From Pseudonocardia humida (lineage in GTDB: Bacteria > Actinomycetota > Actinomycetes > Mycobacteriales > Pseudonocardiaceae): 64,000 nt of DNA. How positions within the stretch are numbered: the first letter of the stretch is position 1; each line of letters starts with the position of its first letter. Made by a program: the position numbers and the translations under genes. The stretch covers positions 1 through 64,000 of the forward strand of contig NZ_JAGSOV010000060.1 in assembly GCF_023898865.1 (NCBI RefSeq), read 5' to 3'. Below the pieces are notes generated by a model. It searched no databases and had not been told where the DNA came from. It saw only the letters and a list, made by a program, of their open reading frames with translations. Shown piece by piece: positions 1 through 8,333 of the stretch.

Positions 1-123
1 TACGCTGTGGCCCACGGCCATCGCGTGATCATCTGATGTCGACACAACGGACGAGGATCACGCGGTGGCCGCCTCACGTCCGGGACCGCCACGCCAGCAA
101 GATCACGACCTACGGCTGGAGTA

Positions 124-1068
124 CTAGTCGGTACCCTGCTGTTCCAGCCACTTCACAATCGCCTGGGTTGTTTCTTCAGGCTTTTCTTGCTGGATCCAAT
201 GACCGCAATCCAGAGTGACCACTTCCACGTTGGGCACGAACTCTGCCAGGTTCTCCGACCTCGCGACCGCATCCCGGTCGCCGTAGACCATGAGGGTGGG
301 CTGTTGGATGATCGGGTTCACGTCCGCCAGCAGGCGCCAGTTGCGGTCAACGTTCCTGTACCAGTTTATGCTGCTCGTGAAACCCGATGATTCAAAAGCG
401 GAGACGAAGACGGCCAGTTCGCCGTCGCTCATTATCGGCTCACCGAGTGGTGTTTCCGCTCTGGCGAGGTTGATCAACGCCATACCTGGCTGAGGCTCTG
501 TGGCGGGCACGTTCTTCCGGTACATGTTACGAAGGAACTGAGATGTGTTCTCTTCGAATACGGCGTCCGCGACGCCTGGCTGTCGATTGAAGTGGACGAA
601 GTAGAAGTCGCCGCCGAGTACGCCTTCCATGAACTCGATCCAGGGGACATCTCCGCGCTCGAGGTACGGCAGGCTCAGGTTGATCACCTTGTTCACACGG
701 TTCGGGTGCAACAAGGTCAACCCCCACACGACATGTGCACCCCAATCGTGACCGACGAAGGTGGCATCGGCGTATCCGTAGTGATCGAGGAGTGCGACGA
801 GATCACCCGACAAGTGTTCGATGTCGTAGTCTGTCACCTCGGTCGGACGGGATGAGTTGCCGTAACCCCGCTGGTTGGGGACGATGACATGGTAGCCCGC
901 TGCGGCAAGGGCGGGCACCTGATGGCGCCAAGAAAAGGCATGCTCCGGCCAGCCGTGACAGAGTACAATGGGTTCTCCGACATTTCGTCGGCCAGCTTCG
1001 AAGACTTCGAGTTCCACACCGTTGACGGGAACACGGGTTGGCTCGGGAAAAGCGGTTGGATTGAACAC
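124..1068 (-). CDS. Alpha/beta-hydrolase, epoxide hydrolase type
   Basis: This 314-residue protein has the full layout of a soluble epoxide hydrolase. The oxyanion motif HGWPE is at residues 38-42. The nucleophile is Asp108 in VGHDWGAH. Cap-domain tyrosines lie in DFYFVHF and INWYRN, the acid is in YGDRDAV, and the histidine is in DCGHWIQQE near the C-terminus. Family knowledge: the aspartate attacks the epoxide, and two cap tyrosines hold the oxygen. Fluoroacetate dehalogenases share this fold and an Asp nucleophile, but their cap uses His-Trp-Tyr, so the paired tyrosines favour epoxides. No signal peptide is seen, so it is probably cytoplasmic. It is transcribed alone, and no gene lies in the 300 bases upstream. 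Confidence 0.9.
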   Translation of the reverse strand: MFNPTAFPEPTRVPVNGVELEVFEAGRRNVGEPIVLCHGWPEHAFSWRHQVPALAAAGYHVIVPNQRGYGNSSRPTEVTDYDIEHLSGDLVALLDHYGYADATFVGHDWGAHVVWGLTLLHPNRVNKVINLSLPYLERGDVPWIEFMEGVLGGDFYFVHFNRQPGVADAVFEENTSQFLRNMYRKNVPATEPQPGMALINLARAETPLGEPIMSDGELAVFVSAFESSGFTSSINWYRNVDRNWRLLADVNPIIQQPTLMVYGDRDAVARSENLAEFVPNVEVVTLDCGHWIQQEKPEETTQAIVKWLEQQGTD

Positions 1069-1361
1069 TGCATCCCTTCCTCTTCTTCTCGGGGTGCTCA
1101 GGCGATCGCCGGAATCGACGACGCGGTGAGTCCTCGGGCCGAGATCGGCGGGGCCTGGGTGACGGCTCGGCGCATCGAGGTCCCTCTCGGTGGATTACCG
1201 ATCTCGGGTGGGGTCGGATCGGTCGCCACCACGGTAGGGCGCATTGCGGACAATATCGGTCCTCAATAGCAGGCGATGTGGCGGTCGCGCCGGTCAGGCC
1301 AGGACCGGCCGTTCCAGCGCCACCCGGTACTCCCGCCGTAGATCGTGATCATGTCCGCGCT

Positions 1362-1595
1362 CGGCGCTGGTGGTGACCTCGTCGTGCTCGCTACCGGTGT
1401 CGACGTCGCCGGATGCTGCAGCGCAGTACCTCGGCCAGGGAGCGGACCGGTGGGGCGATCAGCCGGTTGACCAGCCGGGCGATCTCGTGGCAGGTCAGCG
1501 GGATCAGCCGGGTGGCGTCGGGTGTGTGGGGCGGGTTGTGGCGGCGAGGGCGGCGAGCAGGGCGTGGGTGAGCGTCGCGATCGCCCGGGGTGGCG
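1362..1595 (-). pseudogene. C-terminal remnant of an IS701-type transposase
   Basis: Read on the minus strand across two frames, this stretch gives LIPLTCHEIARLVNRL followed by an Arg-rich end (LRCSIRRRRHR). That matches the C-terminal pattern of the IS701-like transposase remnant at 29,656-30,775 (LIPLTLGEIRRLLAHL, then WRRRHQ). It lacks the DDE core and is frame-broken. It abuts the HEPN remnant and has probably truncated it. Confidence 0.45.
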
Positions 1596-1600
1596 GCGGA

Positions 1601-1880
1601 TCAACGGCCCACCGGTGCCCTGGCCGTCGTCGGCTCAGCAGCGGAAAGCAGATCGTCGCTGCCACAGGACACCGAGGTTGATATCGAAGTGGTGGTGGCG
1701 GCACGGGTCTCGGGGCTGACGTGCTCGACGGCTTCACCGACGATCTCAACCAGCCTGGTCGAGGCGAGCCGGAGGAGTTCGTCGTCGCCCAGGTCGCTCG
1801 CTGCTCGCCGCTGCTGTGGGCGACCGCCTTGGTGCAGCCTCTGCGAGGTGCCGGAGGCGGTCGGCGTACTCAGGCTGCAT
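1601..1880 (-). pseudogene. Degenerate HEPN (HepT/DUF86) toxin remnant
   Basis: The minus strand starts with an ATG whose product reads MQPEYADRLRHLAEAA. After a frame change it gives DDELLRLASTRLVEIVGEA and then HVSPETRAATTT. These match the usual helices of DUF86/HepT proteins, whose RNase motif RX4-6H normally follows. Here that region is scrambled, the frame shifts at least once and the C-terminus is cut, so it should not be active. Its ATG overlaps the stop of the MNT remnant upstream, as in intact HEPN-MNT operons. That arrangement supports the identification more than either fragment does alone. Confidence 0.5.
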
Positions 1881-2213
1881 GGAGCGGTCGGGCTGTCGTG
1901 GGAACTGCGTCGTGGAAGTAGGGGCGGAGGCCCTCGGGTGTGCGGAGTTCGACCTCACGGCCAAGGGCGTCTTCGAGTTCGAACTCCATCCGCCCTCGGT
2001 GGAGGAGGCACGGGGTGCGTCCGGGTCGGAACTCGACGAGGAGGTCGATGCCGCTGTCAGCGTGGAAGTCGGTGCGCGGGCCCAGCCCTGGAGTGCGAGC
2101 CTGCGGATGCCGTGGGCCGCGGCGAACGTGGCGACGAAGGCGTCGTCGAGGTTCAGGCCCTTCAGCGCCCCGGGCCTGCCACTGCCGTCGCCGCGGTCAC
2201 TACCTGCGGACAT
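1870..2213 (-). pseudogene. Degenerate MNT nucleotidyltransferase (MntA-like antitoxin) remnant
   Basis: The frame starting at the ATG near 2213 gives LDDAFVATFAAAHGIRRLAL. It then loses the expected GSxxRG element by a frameshift. The next frame resumes with DFHADSGIDLLVEF, DALGREVELRTPEGL and RPYFHDAV. These are the hallmark segments of minimal nucleotidyltransferases, which AMPylate HEPN toxins. The catalytic GS and first Asp region is where the frame breaks. The gene ends inside the start of the HEPN remnant, so the pair is a fossil toxin-antitoxin module. Confidence 0.55.
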
Positions 2214-2400
2214 GAACCGAGTGCCGTTGCAGTACTGATCGAGTGACGACCGACCCGCAGCGGCCCGGACGAGCCCGGATCGTTGACCAGCGCAGGATCC
2301 GGGCACGACCCCGGGCGGCACGGGTAGTGGATTCGGCTGTTCGGCGCGGCGCTGTCCGCGGCTGCCGTCGGATCGTCGGAGCGCGGGGACTGCTGGTGGG

Positions 2401-3216
2401 TCAGCCGATCCTGCCTACGCCGCCGAACAGGTAGACCGCCGGCGGTACGCCGATCTCGCTGGGCTCTGGTCGCCACCGGGAGCAGGTCACCACGCCCGGA
2501 TCCAGCAGGTGCATCCCGTCGAAGAAGCGGGCGATCTCGGCACTGGTCCGAGCGCGGATCGGGGTGCCGCCGCGCTCGGTGGTCTCTCGCATCACCTCGA
2601 GCATCGGCTCGCCGTGGATCTCCGCGGTGGAGTGGGTCAGTACCAGGTGGCTGCCCGGGACCAGCTCCGAGGCGAGCCGGGCGACGACCCGGTAGGCGAT
2701 GTCGTCATCCATGACGTGGTTGATCACGCCGAGCAGCATCAGGCCGATCGGCTGGTCGAAGTCCAGTGTCGTGGCGGCCTCGCGCAGGATCACGTCTGGA
2801 TCGCGCAGGTCGGCCTCCAGGTAGTTGGTGGCGCCCTCGGGGGTGCTGGTCAGCAACGCTCTGGCGTGTGCCATCACCAATGGATCGTTGTCGACGTAGA
2901 CCACCCGGCAGGCAGGGTCGAGCGTCTGGGCCACCTCGTGGGTGTTGTTCAGGGTGGGCAGCCCGGTGCCGATGTCGAGGAACTGCCGGATCCCGGTGTG
3001 CTCGACGAGGTAGCGCACGGCGCGCATGAGGAACGCGCGTTCGGCGCGTGCCCCGTCGGCGATGGCGGGGATCTTGGCCAGCACGGCGTCGCCGGCGGCT
3101 CGGTCAGCCGCGAAGTTGTCCTTGCCGCCGAGCCAGTAGTTCCAGATCCGGGCCGACTGCGGGACGCTGAGGTCGACATCGTTGTCGCTGGTGGGTTCGG
3201 TCTGCTCGCCGGTCAT
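2401..3216 (-). CDS. S-adenosyl-L-methionine-dependent methyltransferase (Methyltransf_19/DUF574 family)
   Basis: This 271-residue protein has the family's signature start: VPQSARIWNYWLGGKDNF near residue 18, then the SAM-binding FLDIGTGLPT and VYVDNDPLVMAHA. Later come LMLLGVINHVMDDD and LVLTHSTAE. Such proteins are abundant in actinomycetes, often several per genome, and their substrates are mostly unknown. The length is normal. The ATG at 3216 puts the family signature at the usual distance from the N-terminus. No partner gene is nearby. The 190 bases downstream, up to the MNT remnant, show nothing I can name. Confidence 0.88.
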   Translation of the reverse strand: MTGEQTEPTSDNDVDLSVPQSARIWNYWLGGKDNFAADRAAGDAVLAKIPAIADGARAERAFLMRAVRYLVEHTGIRQFLDIGTGLPTLNNTHEVAQTLDPACRVVYVDNDPLVMAHARALLTSTPEGATNYLEADLRDPDVILREAATTLDFDQPIGLMLLGVINHVMDDDIAYRVVARLASELVPGSHLVLTHSTAEIHGEPMLEVMRETTERGGTPIRARTSAEIARFFDGMHLLDPGVVTCSRWRPEPSEIGVPPAVYLFGGVGRIG

Positions 3217-3278
3217 CGTCGTGGTTGCACCTTCCGGGATGGCTGCACATCGTGGTCACAGACCGCTACGCCAACCCT

Positions 3279-3401
3279 ATGGTGATGGATGATTGGGGTG
3301 AGTGGCAGGTGCTGCCCGGGCTCACCCACCGGCTGCTGGCGACTGGGGTCCGGATCGGCGGAGCGATCGCCGTCAGCTGGGACGCGGCCGGCGACTCATG
3401 A
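3279..3401 (+). pseudogene. Short fragment ahead of the STAS remnant
   Basis: A 40-codon frame (VLPGLTHRLLATGVRIGGAI near its middle) ends at a TGA that overlaps the ATG of the next frame (ATGA). The junction looks like a true operon junction, so this is probably the tail of a lost upstream gene. I do not recognise the protein. Confidence 0.25.
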
Positions 3402-3847
3402 ACAGGAGGACCGCCCAGGCCCTCGATCGCAACAGTTGGACCGTCGACGGGTCCCGATCCGAGGGCGCACCCGCGCTCGATCAGGAACTGATGCGCGCGG
3501 CCGCCGTCGGGACCGGGTCGCTGGACGTCGACCTGACCGGGACCACGCACCTGGCCAGCGCCGGTGTCGCGGTGCTGCACCGGCCGGTCGCCCGCGCCGC
3601 GCGGCCGCGCCGGCGGGCGTGGGCGGAGTACACGGCATTCTGGTTGCGCGAGAGCCGGCGACGTTGCCCTGTGTCGGGGTCGGTGGGCCGACGCCGTTGC
3701 GGAACGGTGAACCCCGCGCCGCGGTGGCCGTTGTCCGCGATCACCCGCACCTGCGCGTCGCGCGGGGCGTCGAGGAGGCCGTGCTCGCGGCCGCGCCCAT
3801 GTCGTGGCGGGCCGCACATCAGGACGCGCGCCGTGGACCGCTGGTAG
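3398..3847 (+). pseudogene. Remnant of a STAS-domain (anti-sigma antagonist) protein
   Basis: From the ATG at 3398 the frame gives SLDVDLTGTTHLASAGVAVL. This is the strand-helix core of STAS domains, where the serine after the alanine is the usual phosphorylation site. After about residue 70 the reading dissolves into Arg/Pro-rich sequence, while the neighbouring frame becomes protein-like (VGVGGPTPLRNGEPRAAVAV). A frameshift is therefore likely. Intact relatives antagonise anti-sigma factors, often in multidomain phosphatase proteins. I infer that only part of such a protein is left. Confidence 0.4.
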
Positions 3848-3939
3848 CGCGCAACCGCCCGGCAGTGATCGGATACTCCGGACTCTGTTCCGCGCAGCTT
3901 GGGATCACCTCGCAGGGGCGATTCGTACCGACGAACCGG

Positions 3940-4560
3940 CTACGGGAGGAGACCGGCCACTCGGTAGACCTCGCGAAGGTAGCGCTCCATTTCTCTTGCG
4001 TCGGGCGGGTTGGGCTGGAGAACGCGATACAGCACGGCGCCGGCCATCATGTCCATCAGGACATCGACGTCGGCGTCAACCGGCACCTTGCGATCTCGCC
4101 TGGCGTTCTCCAGCAGTGCGCTGGTCGCCGCGCGTCGCGGTGCGACGTAGTGCTTCCAGTACGTCGCCATCAGCGAGGGGTGGCTGACGCTGGAACCCAG
4201 GATGCGCGCCACCAGCGCCCGAAACCTTGGATCGACAGCCATTTCAGCTGACGCCGGGAGGATTCGTTCGAGGATCTCGTGTGGCGATGCGACCCTGATC
4301 TCATCATTCGACGGCCAACCAGGCTCCTCGACCATCATCTCGATCGCCCTGGAGAGCAGTTCCTCCTTCGAGGACCAGCGCCGGTAGACGGTCAGCTTCC
4401 CCACTCCGGCACGTTTCGCGATTTGTTCCATGCTCGTGCCTTCGAATCCGCGTTCGACGAACAGTTCAAGGCCGGCACGCAGGATGGCTCTACCCGCCTC
4501 GGGATCCTTTGGTCGGCCCCGGCCGCGGGTCGCGCCAACTGTCCTGTCTTGTGGGGTCAT
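3940..4560 (-). CDS. TetR family repressor of the adjoining monooxygenase
   Basis: The 206-residue protein has a basic leader (RGRGRPKDPEAGRAIL), a TetR helix-turn-helix (GFEGTSMEQIAKRAGVGKLT then VYRRW), and a ligand-binding C-terminal half. I chose the ATG at 4560 and not a start upstream, because it overlaps the TGA of the monooxygenase gene (ATGA). The two are thus translationally coupled, with the enzyme first. The likely target is the palindrome at 6098-6124 in front of the enzyme. It would then repress both genes until a ligand, perhaps the aromatic substrate, binds. Confidence 0.87.
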   Translation of the reverse strand: MTPQDRTVGATRGRGRPKDPEAGRAILRAGLELFVERGFEGTSMEQIAKRAGVGKLTVYRRWSSKEELLSRAIEMMVEEPGWPSNDEIRVASPHEILERILPASAEMAVDPRFRALVARILGSSVSHPSLMATYWKHYVAPRRAATSALLENARRDRKVPVDADVDVLMDMMAGAVLYRVLQPNPPDAREMERYLREVYRVAGLLP

Positions 4561-6086
4561 CGCTTCGCTCGCCCGCCGTGCAACGCGCTGTCCAACCATC
4601 GAAGTAGGGCCGCGGCGTCGTCTCGGCCGCGCCAGGCGATGTGCGCATCCGGACGGACGAGCAACACCTCGTCAGGAAATGAATCATCCACTTGACGAAG
4701 CAGTACTACGTAGGTTCCCAACGCGTGACGAACCGTTGCGGCACACGCTTCCGCGCCATCCTTCGGCAGGAGCATCGCCCAGTGGCCACCGAGTTCGGCA
4801 TGCAGTCGTGATTGCATCCCGTCCGCGCGTACGCATTTCAGGTCATCCACTCGGTCACCTGGACGCGGTTTGCGTCCAAATCGTGAACCCAACGGCCCCT
4901 TTCGGTAGCTCACCCACAGCTGTGATGTCGTGTAGGTCGCCCATCGTTGGATCCAGGGCTGGTTGAACAGCTGTGCAATCACGCGATCACGCAAGAAGCG
5001 ACCAACCCTGCTTTGTGCGACATTGATGCGAGTCACCGCCGAGGTGCCGCGCAATACCTCCATCGCGAGCGGCCGACGCTCCGCCTGGTATGTGTCCATC
5101 AATGCCTCGCCGGCGCGTCCCCGGACCACCAGGGCGAGCTTCCACGCGAGATTTTCCGCATCGCCAAGCCCGGTCAGCATACCCTGCCCACCGAAAGGCG
5201 CGTGCGTGTGCGCCGCGTCGCCCGCAAGTAAGATTCGTCCTTGTCGATAGGTGTCCGCGAGCCGTCGGTGCACGCTGAACAGCGAAAGCCACACAGCATC
5301 GAGGATGCGTACATCCGGGTCGTCGGTCCGCTCGGGCAGTATATCGTGAAAACGGTCCAAAATCTCTTGATCGCTTGGCTTCTCATCATGGCCCGGGTCG
5401 TATGCGATCAGCCGCCAGAGATCTGACCGGCCATCGGGATCGGGCATCGGCATGGCGCCGAGCATTCCAGTGGGATGGATCCAGCCGGTTGTGCCGGTAC
5501 GGTCGAGGTTCCAATCGAGGTGCAGGTCGGCGAGCAGGAAACGCTCGCTCAACTTCACGCCGGGGAATCCGACGCCGGCAAGCTTGCGCGTCGCACTCCC
5601 CGTACCGTCGCAGCCGACCAGCCACTGCGCGCGTACGACCTGGCCGTCACTCAGCTCGGCGGTCACGCCGGCGTCGTCCGCAGTGGCGTCCACGAGGCCG
5701 GCGTTCCACTCCGGTGTGCAGTCGAGCTCGGCGAGCCGGCGCCGAAGCTCCGCCTCCACTTTGGCCTGAGAGATCACCATCGGCGGTGCGGCGGTCCTCA
5801 TTCCGGGGTCGCCGAATCTCAGGTTCATGATCGGCTTGTCGCCCAGATACGTCGTGATCTTCATGGCTCGCAACGACTGGCCGGGGAGATCGCCGAGGGC
5901 GCCCAGGCGATCCAACACCTCCGAGCCACGAGCGTGTACGAAGTTCGCTCGTGAGCTCGTCGCCGGACCGGGTGCCGAGTCCACCACGCGCACCGAGATC
6001 CCGTGCAGCCGCAGGCCACACGCAACTGCCAGGCCGGTAGGCCCGGCACCAACCACCAGCACATCAGTCATCGGGTCATCGGTCAT
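4557..6086 (-). CDS. FAD-dependent aromatic monooxygenase (PheA/TfdB type)
   Basis: This is a 509-residue flavoprotein hydroxylase. The dinucleotide fold VVGAGPTGLAVACGLRLHGI is at residues 9-28. The DG motif is GCDGTGSATRKLAG, and the second FAD contact is [20 protein letters not shown]-terminal thioredoxin-like region follows (LLPKDGAEACAATVRHA), as in phenol and polyketide hydroxylases. The ATG at 6086 places the GxGxxG motif near the N-terminus as the family requires; upstream codons in frame are not protein-like. Expected reaction: NADPH and O2-dependent hydroxylation of an aromatic ring. Resistance-type rifampicin monooxygenases belong to the same broad family, so the substrate is open. 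Confidence 0.9.
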   Translation of the reverse strand: MTDDPMTDVLVVGAGPTGLAVACGLRLHGISVRVVDSAPGPATSSRANFVHARGSEVLDRLGALGDLPGQSLRAMKITTYLGDKPIMNLRFGDPGMRTAAPPMVISQAKVEAELRRRLAELDCTPEWNAGLVDATADDAGVTAELSDGQVVRAQWLVGCDGTGSATRKLAGVGFPGVKLSERFLLADLHLDWNLDRTGTTGWIHPTGMLGAMPMPDPDGRSDLWRLIAYDPGHDEKPSDQEILDRFHDILPERTDDPDVRILDAVWLSLFSVHRRLADTYRQGRILLAGDAAHTHAPFGGQGMLTGLGDAENLAWKLALVVRGRAGEALMDTYQAERRPLAMEVLRGTSAVTRINVAQSRVGRFLRDRVIAQLFNQPWIQRWATYTTSQLWVSYRKGPLGSRFGRKPRPGDRVDDLKCVRADGMQSRLHAELGGHWAMLLPKDGAEACAATVRHALGTYVVLLRQVDDSFPDEVLLVRPDAHIAWRGRDDAAALLRWLDSALHGGRAKR

Positions 6087-6097
6087 CGTCCGTCCTT

Positions 6098-6124
6098 TTG
6101 TTAACGACACTGTATCGCTAACAA
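6098..6124. promoter_or_regulatory. Inverted-repeat operator ahead of the monooxygenase-tetR operon
   Basis: TTGTTAACGA and TCGCTAACAA face each other across a 7-base centre (9 of 10 positions pair). The site ends 11 bases upstream of the monooxygenase start. Position and form fit binding by the TetR protein encoded at 3940-4560. Confidence 0.65.
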
Positions 6125-6399
6125 TATACCCGAGCACGTCGTCTCGCCATCGGCGCCGTCCAGGCGGATCGGCGCAGCTCGGGAGGTGTGCCCGCACCTC
6201 CGACGCTGCCCTGTGGAGCGGTGCGTGTCAGTGTCACCGCCGCCGACTGGATCCCCGGTCCTCGGTGTCGCCTCTTCAGCGGGGGCCACGACACCCGGCC
6301 CGTGAGGCCCGGCCCTGGAGCGCATCGGGGAGTTCGTCGGGAACGCGTGCGGTGGGCGCCGAGCAACTTTCTGATCCGGTCGCACATCGGTTAGCGACG

Positions 6400-6720
6400 T
6401 TCCGACAACACCGACGACACGCCAGCGACCACCAGCGGTCCTACGGACCCCGCTGCCGACGTCACGGACGGCCCCGGCGGCGACACGATCACCGACACGG
6501 GAAGCAGCGGCGATCCCGACGAGACCGCTCCGACGGACGACGTGACCACTGCATCGCCCGGCACCGACGGGCGCGGTGACTCACCGAGCATGGCGCCCAA
6601 CCGGACGACCGGGACCGACGAGGGCACCGACGCCGAGCCCACCTCCGTCGCATCTGGCGCACGTCCCACGGCGCCACTCGATCCGAACGCGCGGTTGCCC
6701 CGCTGCTGTGGATCTGGCAG
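6400..6720 (+). other. Thr/Asp/Pro-rich low-complexity reading frame, no confirmed gene
   Basis: Between the monooxygenase operator and the next tetR gene I see no recognisable gene. One plus-strand frame stays open from about 6400 and is almost wholly Thr, Asp, Pro, Ser and Gly (for example TDPAADVTDGPGGDTITDTG). This looks like the linker or tail of a secreted protein that has lost its start. It runs in frame into the tetR gene that follows, but shows no signal peptide or initiation signal of its own. Confidence 0.3.
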
Positions 6721-6754
6721 TCGACGTCCGGTCGAATCCCTCCACGATACACTT

Positions 6755-6770
6755 GTGCGGTTTACCGCAC
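6755..6770. promoter_or_regulatory. Perfect palindromic operator upstream of tetR-ABC operon
   Basis: GTGCGGTTTACCGCAC is a perfect 7-2-7 inverted repeat, 17 bases before the ATG of the TetR gene. It is probably the autoregulatory site controlling the regulator and the two exporter genes behind it. Confidence 0.7.
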
Positions 6771-6787
6771 GGTCGTATTGTTCCGTC

Positions 6788-7438
6788 ATGGGTCCAACGA
6801 GGGCAATCGATGATCAGACTGCGCGAGCCCGCATCCGAGACGTCGCGCTGGCGCTCCTTGCGGAGCACGGGGTCGCTGCAACGTCAATTCGAGGAGTGGC
6901 CGACGCGGCTGGAGTATCGACCGGGCTGGTGCAGCACCACTTCGGGTCGAAGGCCGGGTTGGTGCAGGCGTGCGACGACTTCGCCATCGGCGCCGTGCTG
7001 GACCAGGCCCGACGTGCCGCGGCCGGCGATGCGCAGCAGCCGGGATTCACCGCGCAGATGTACCCGGCCAGCGAGGCCTCGGTGCGATACCTCGCCCGGG
7101 CACTGGTCGATGGATCACCCGCCGCGGCGGAGCTGTTCGACTCCGGGGCCGAACTCGCGGAGAAGTGGCTGTCGTCGTTGTGCCCGGACCGCTTCCCGGC
7201 CGGATCGGGGCGGGTTCGCAACGCTGCGGCAGTGATGGGCGCGATGCACCTGGGGACACTCGTCCTGCACACACACCTGTCGCGCCGGGCCGGCGCGGAC
7301 GTACTCGACCGGGAACACACCACGCTGGTGAGCGCCGGGATCTTCGACGTCTACGGGGCGATGGCCGAGTTCCTCGCCACCCCGGACGCTGCGGCGCTCC
7401 GCATGACGCCTGCCGCCGAAGGTGACCGGGATGAGTGA
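6788..7438 (+). CDS. TetR family regulator of an ABC exporter
   Basis: The 216-residue protein starts at the ATG at 6788, just after the palindrome. The N-terminal DNA-binding domain reads [20 protein letters not shown] then [18 protein letters not shown]. The rest is a typical all-helical ligand pocket. Its stop overlaps the start of the ABC ATPase (ATG at 7431, TGA at 7436-7438), so regulator and transporter form one operon. Family precedent: such regulators derepress a drug or metabolite exporter on binding its substrate. Confidence 0.87.
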   Translation: MGPTRAIDDQTARARIRDVALALLAEHGVAATSIRGVADAAGVSTGLVQHHFGSKAGLVQACDDFAIGAVLDQARRAAAGDAQQPGFTAQMYPASEASVRYLARALVDGSPAAAELFDSGAELAEKWLSSLCPDRFPAGSGRVRNAAAVMGAMHLGTLVLHTHLSRRAGADVLDREHTTLVSAGIFDVYGAMAEFLATPDAAALRMTPAAEGDRDE

Positions 7439-8333
7439 GCCGATCGAGATCCGTGGGCTGGTCAAGGTCTTCGGCCGGGCACGCGCGCTCGACGGCCTCG
7501 ACCTCACGGTGACCGCGGGTCACGTGCACGGGTTCCTCGGCCCCAACGGCGCCGGCAAGTCCACCACCCTGCGCATCCTGTTGGGTCTGGTGCGGGCCGA
7601 TGCGGGCCGCGTCGACCTGCTCGGGGGCGACCCATGGACAGACGCGACGACGCTGCACCGGCGCCTGGCCTACGTACCCGGCGACGTCACGCTGTGGCCG
7701 GGACTGACCGGCGGCGAGGTGTTCGACCTGCTCACGCGGATGCGCGGCGGCGCGGACCCACGACGCCGCGCGGAACTCGTCGAGCGGTTCGACCTCGACC
7801 CGACCCGCCGGTCCCGGACCTACTCCACCGGCAACCGGCAGAAGGTCGCCCTCATCGCCGCCCTCGCCGCCGACGTGGAACTGCTCGTCCTCGACGAGCC
7901 CACCTCCGGACTCGACCCGCTCATGGAAGCGGTGTTCCAAGACTGCATCGGCGAGGCCGCAGCGGCGGGGCGCACCGTGCTGCTGTCGAGCCACGTCCTC
8001 GCCGAGGTCGAAGCCTTGTGCGAGCACGTCACGATCGTCCGTCGCGGTCGGGTCGTGGAGAGTGGCTCGCTCGCCGCGCTGCGACATCTCGGCCGCACCT
8101 CGGTCACCGCCGAGCTCGCCGGCGAGTCGGGCGCCCTCACCGACCTGCCCGGCGTCCACGCGCTGCACAGAGACGGCGCGCGGATCCGCTGCGAGGTCGA
8201 CACCGACCGGCTCGACCCGCTGCTGGCCCGCCTCGCGCACATCGGGACCCGCGGGCTCGTCGTCGCCCCACCCACCCTCGAAGAGCTGTTCCTGCGCCAC
8301 TACGACCACTCCGATCTCCAGGCGAGCCGATGA
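7431..8333 (+). CDS. ABC transporter ATP-binding protein
   Basis: This 300-residue ATPase carries Walker [10 protein letters not shown] (near residue 38), a signature-type segment [15 protein letters not shown], Walker [14 protein letters not shown], and the H-loop [14 protein letters not shown]. The signature has STGN where LSGG is usual, a common change in drug-exporter ATPases. A C-terminal regulatory region follows. I chose the ATG at 7431, which overlaps the tetR stop, over a GTG nine bases upstream. It energises the permease encoded directly after it, with an ATGA overlap. Confidence 0.93.
   Translation: MSEPIEIRGLVKVFGRARALDGLDLTVTAGHVHGFLGPNGAGKSTTLRILLGLVRADAGRVDLLGGDPWTDATTLHRRLAYVPGDVTLWPGLTGGEVFDLLTRMRGGADPRRRAELVERFDLDPTRRSRTYSTGNRQKVALIAALAADVELLVLDEPTSGLDPLMEAVFQDCIGEAAAAGRTVLLSSHVLAEVEALCEHVTIVRRGRVVESGSLAALRHLGRTSVTAELAGESGALTDLPGVHALHRDGARIRCEVDTDRLDPLLARLAHIGTRGLVVAPPTLEELFLRHYDHSDLQASR

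Noticed and set aside
124-1068. Fluoroacetate dehalogenase of the alpha/beta-hydrolase type
   Set aside because: The cap has the tyrosine pair of epoxide hydrolases and not the His-Trp-Tyr halide site, though this is not a proof.
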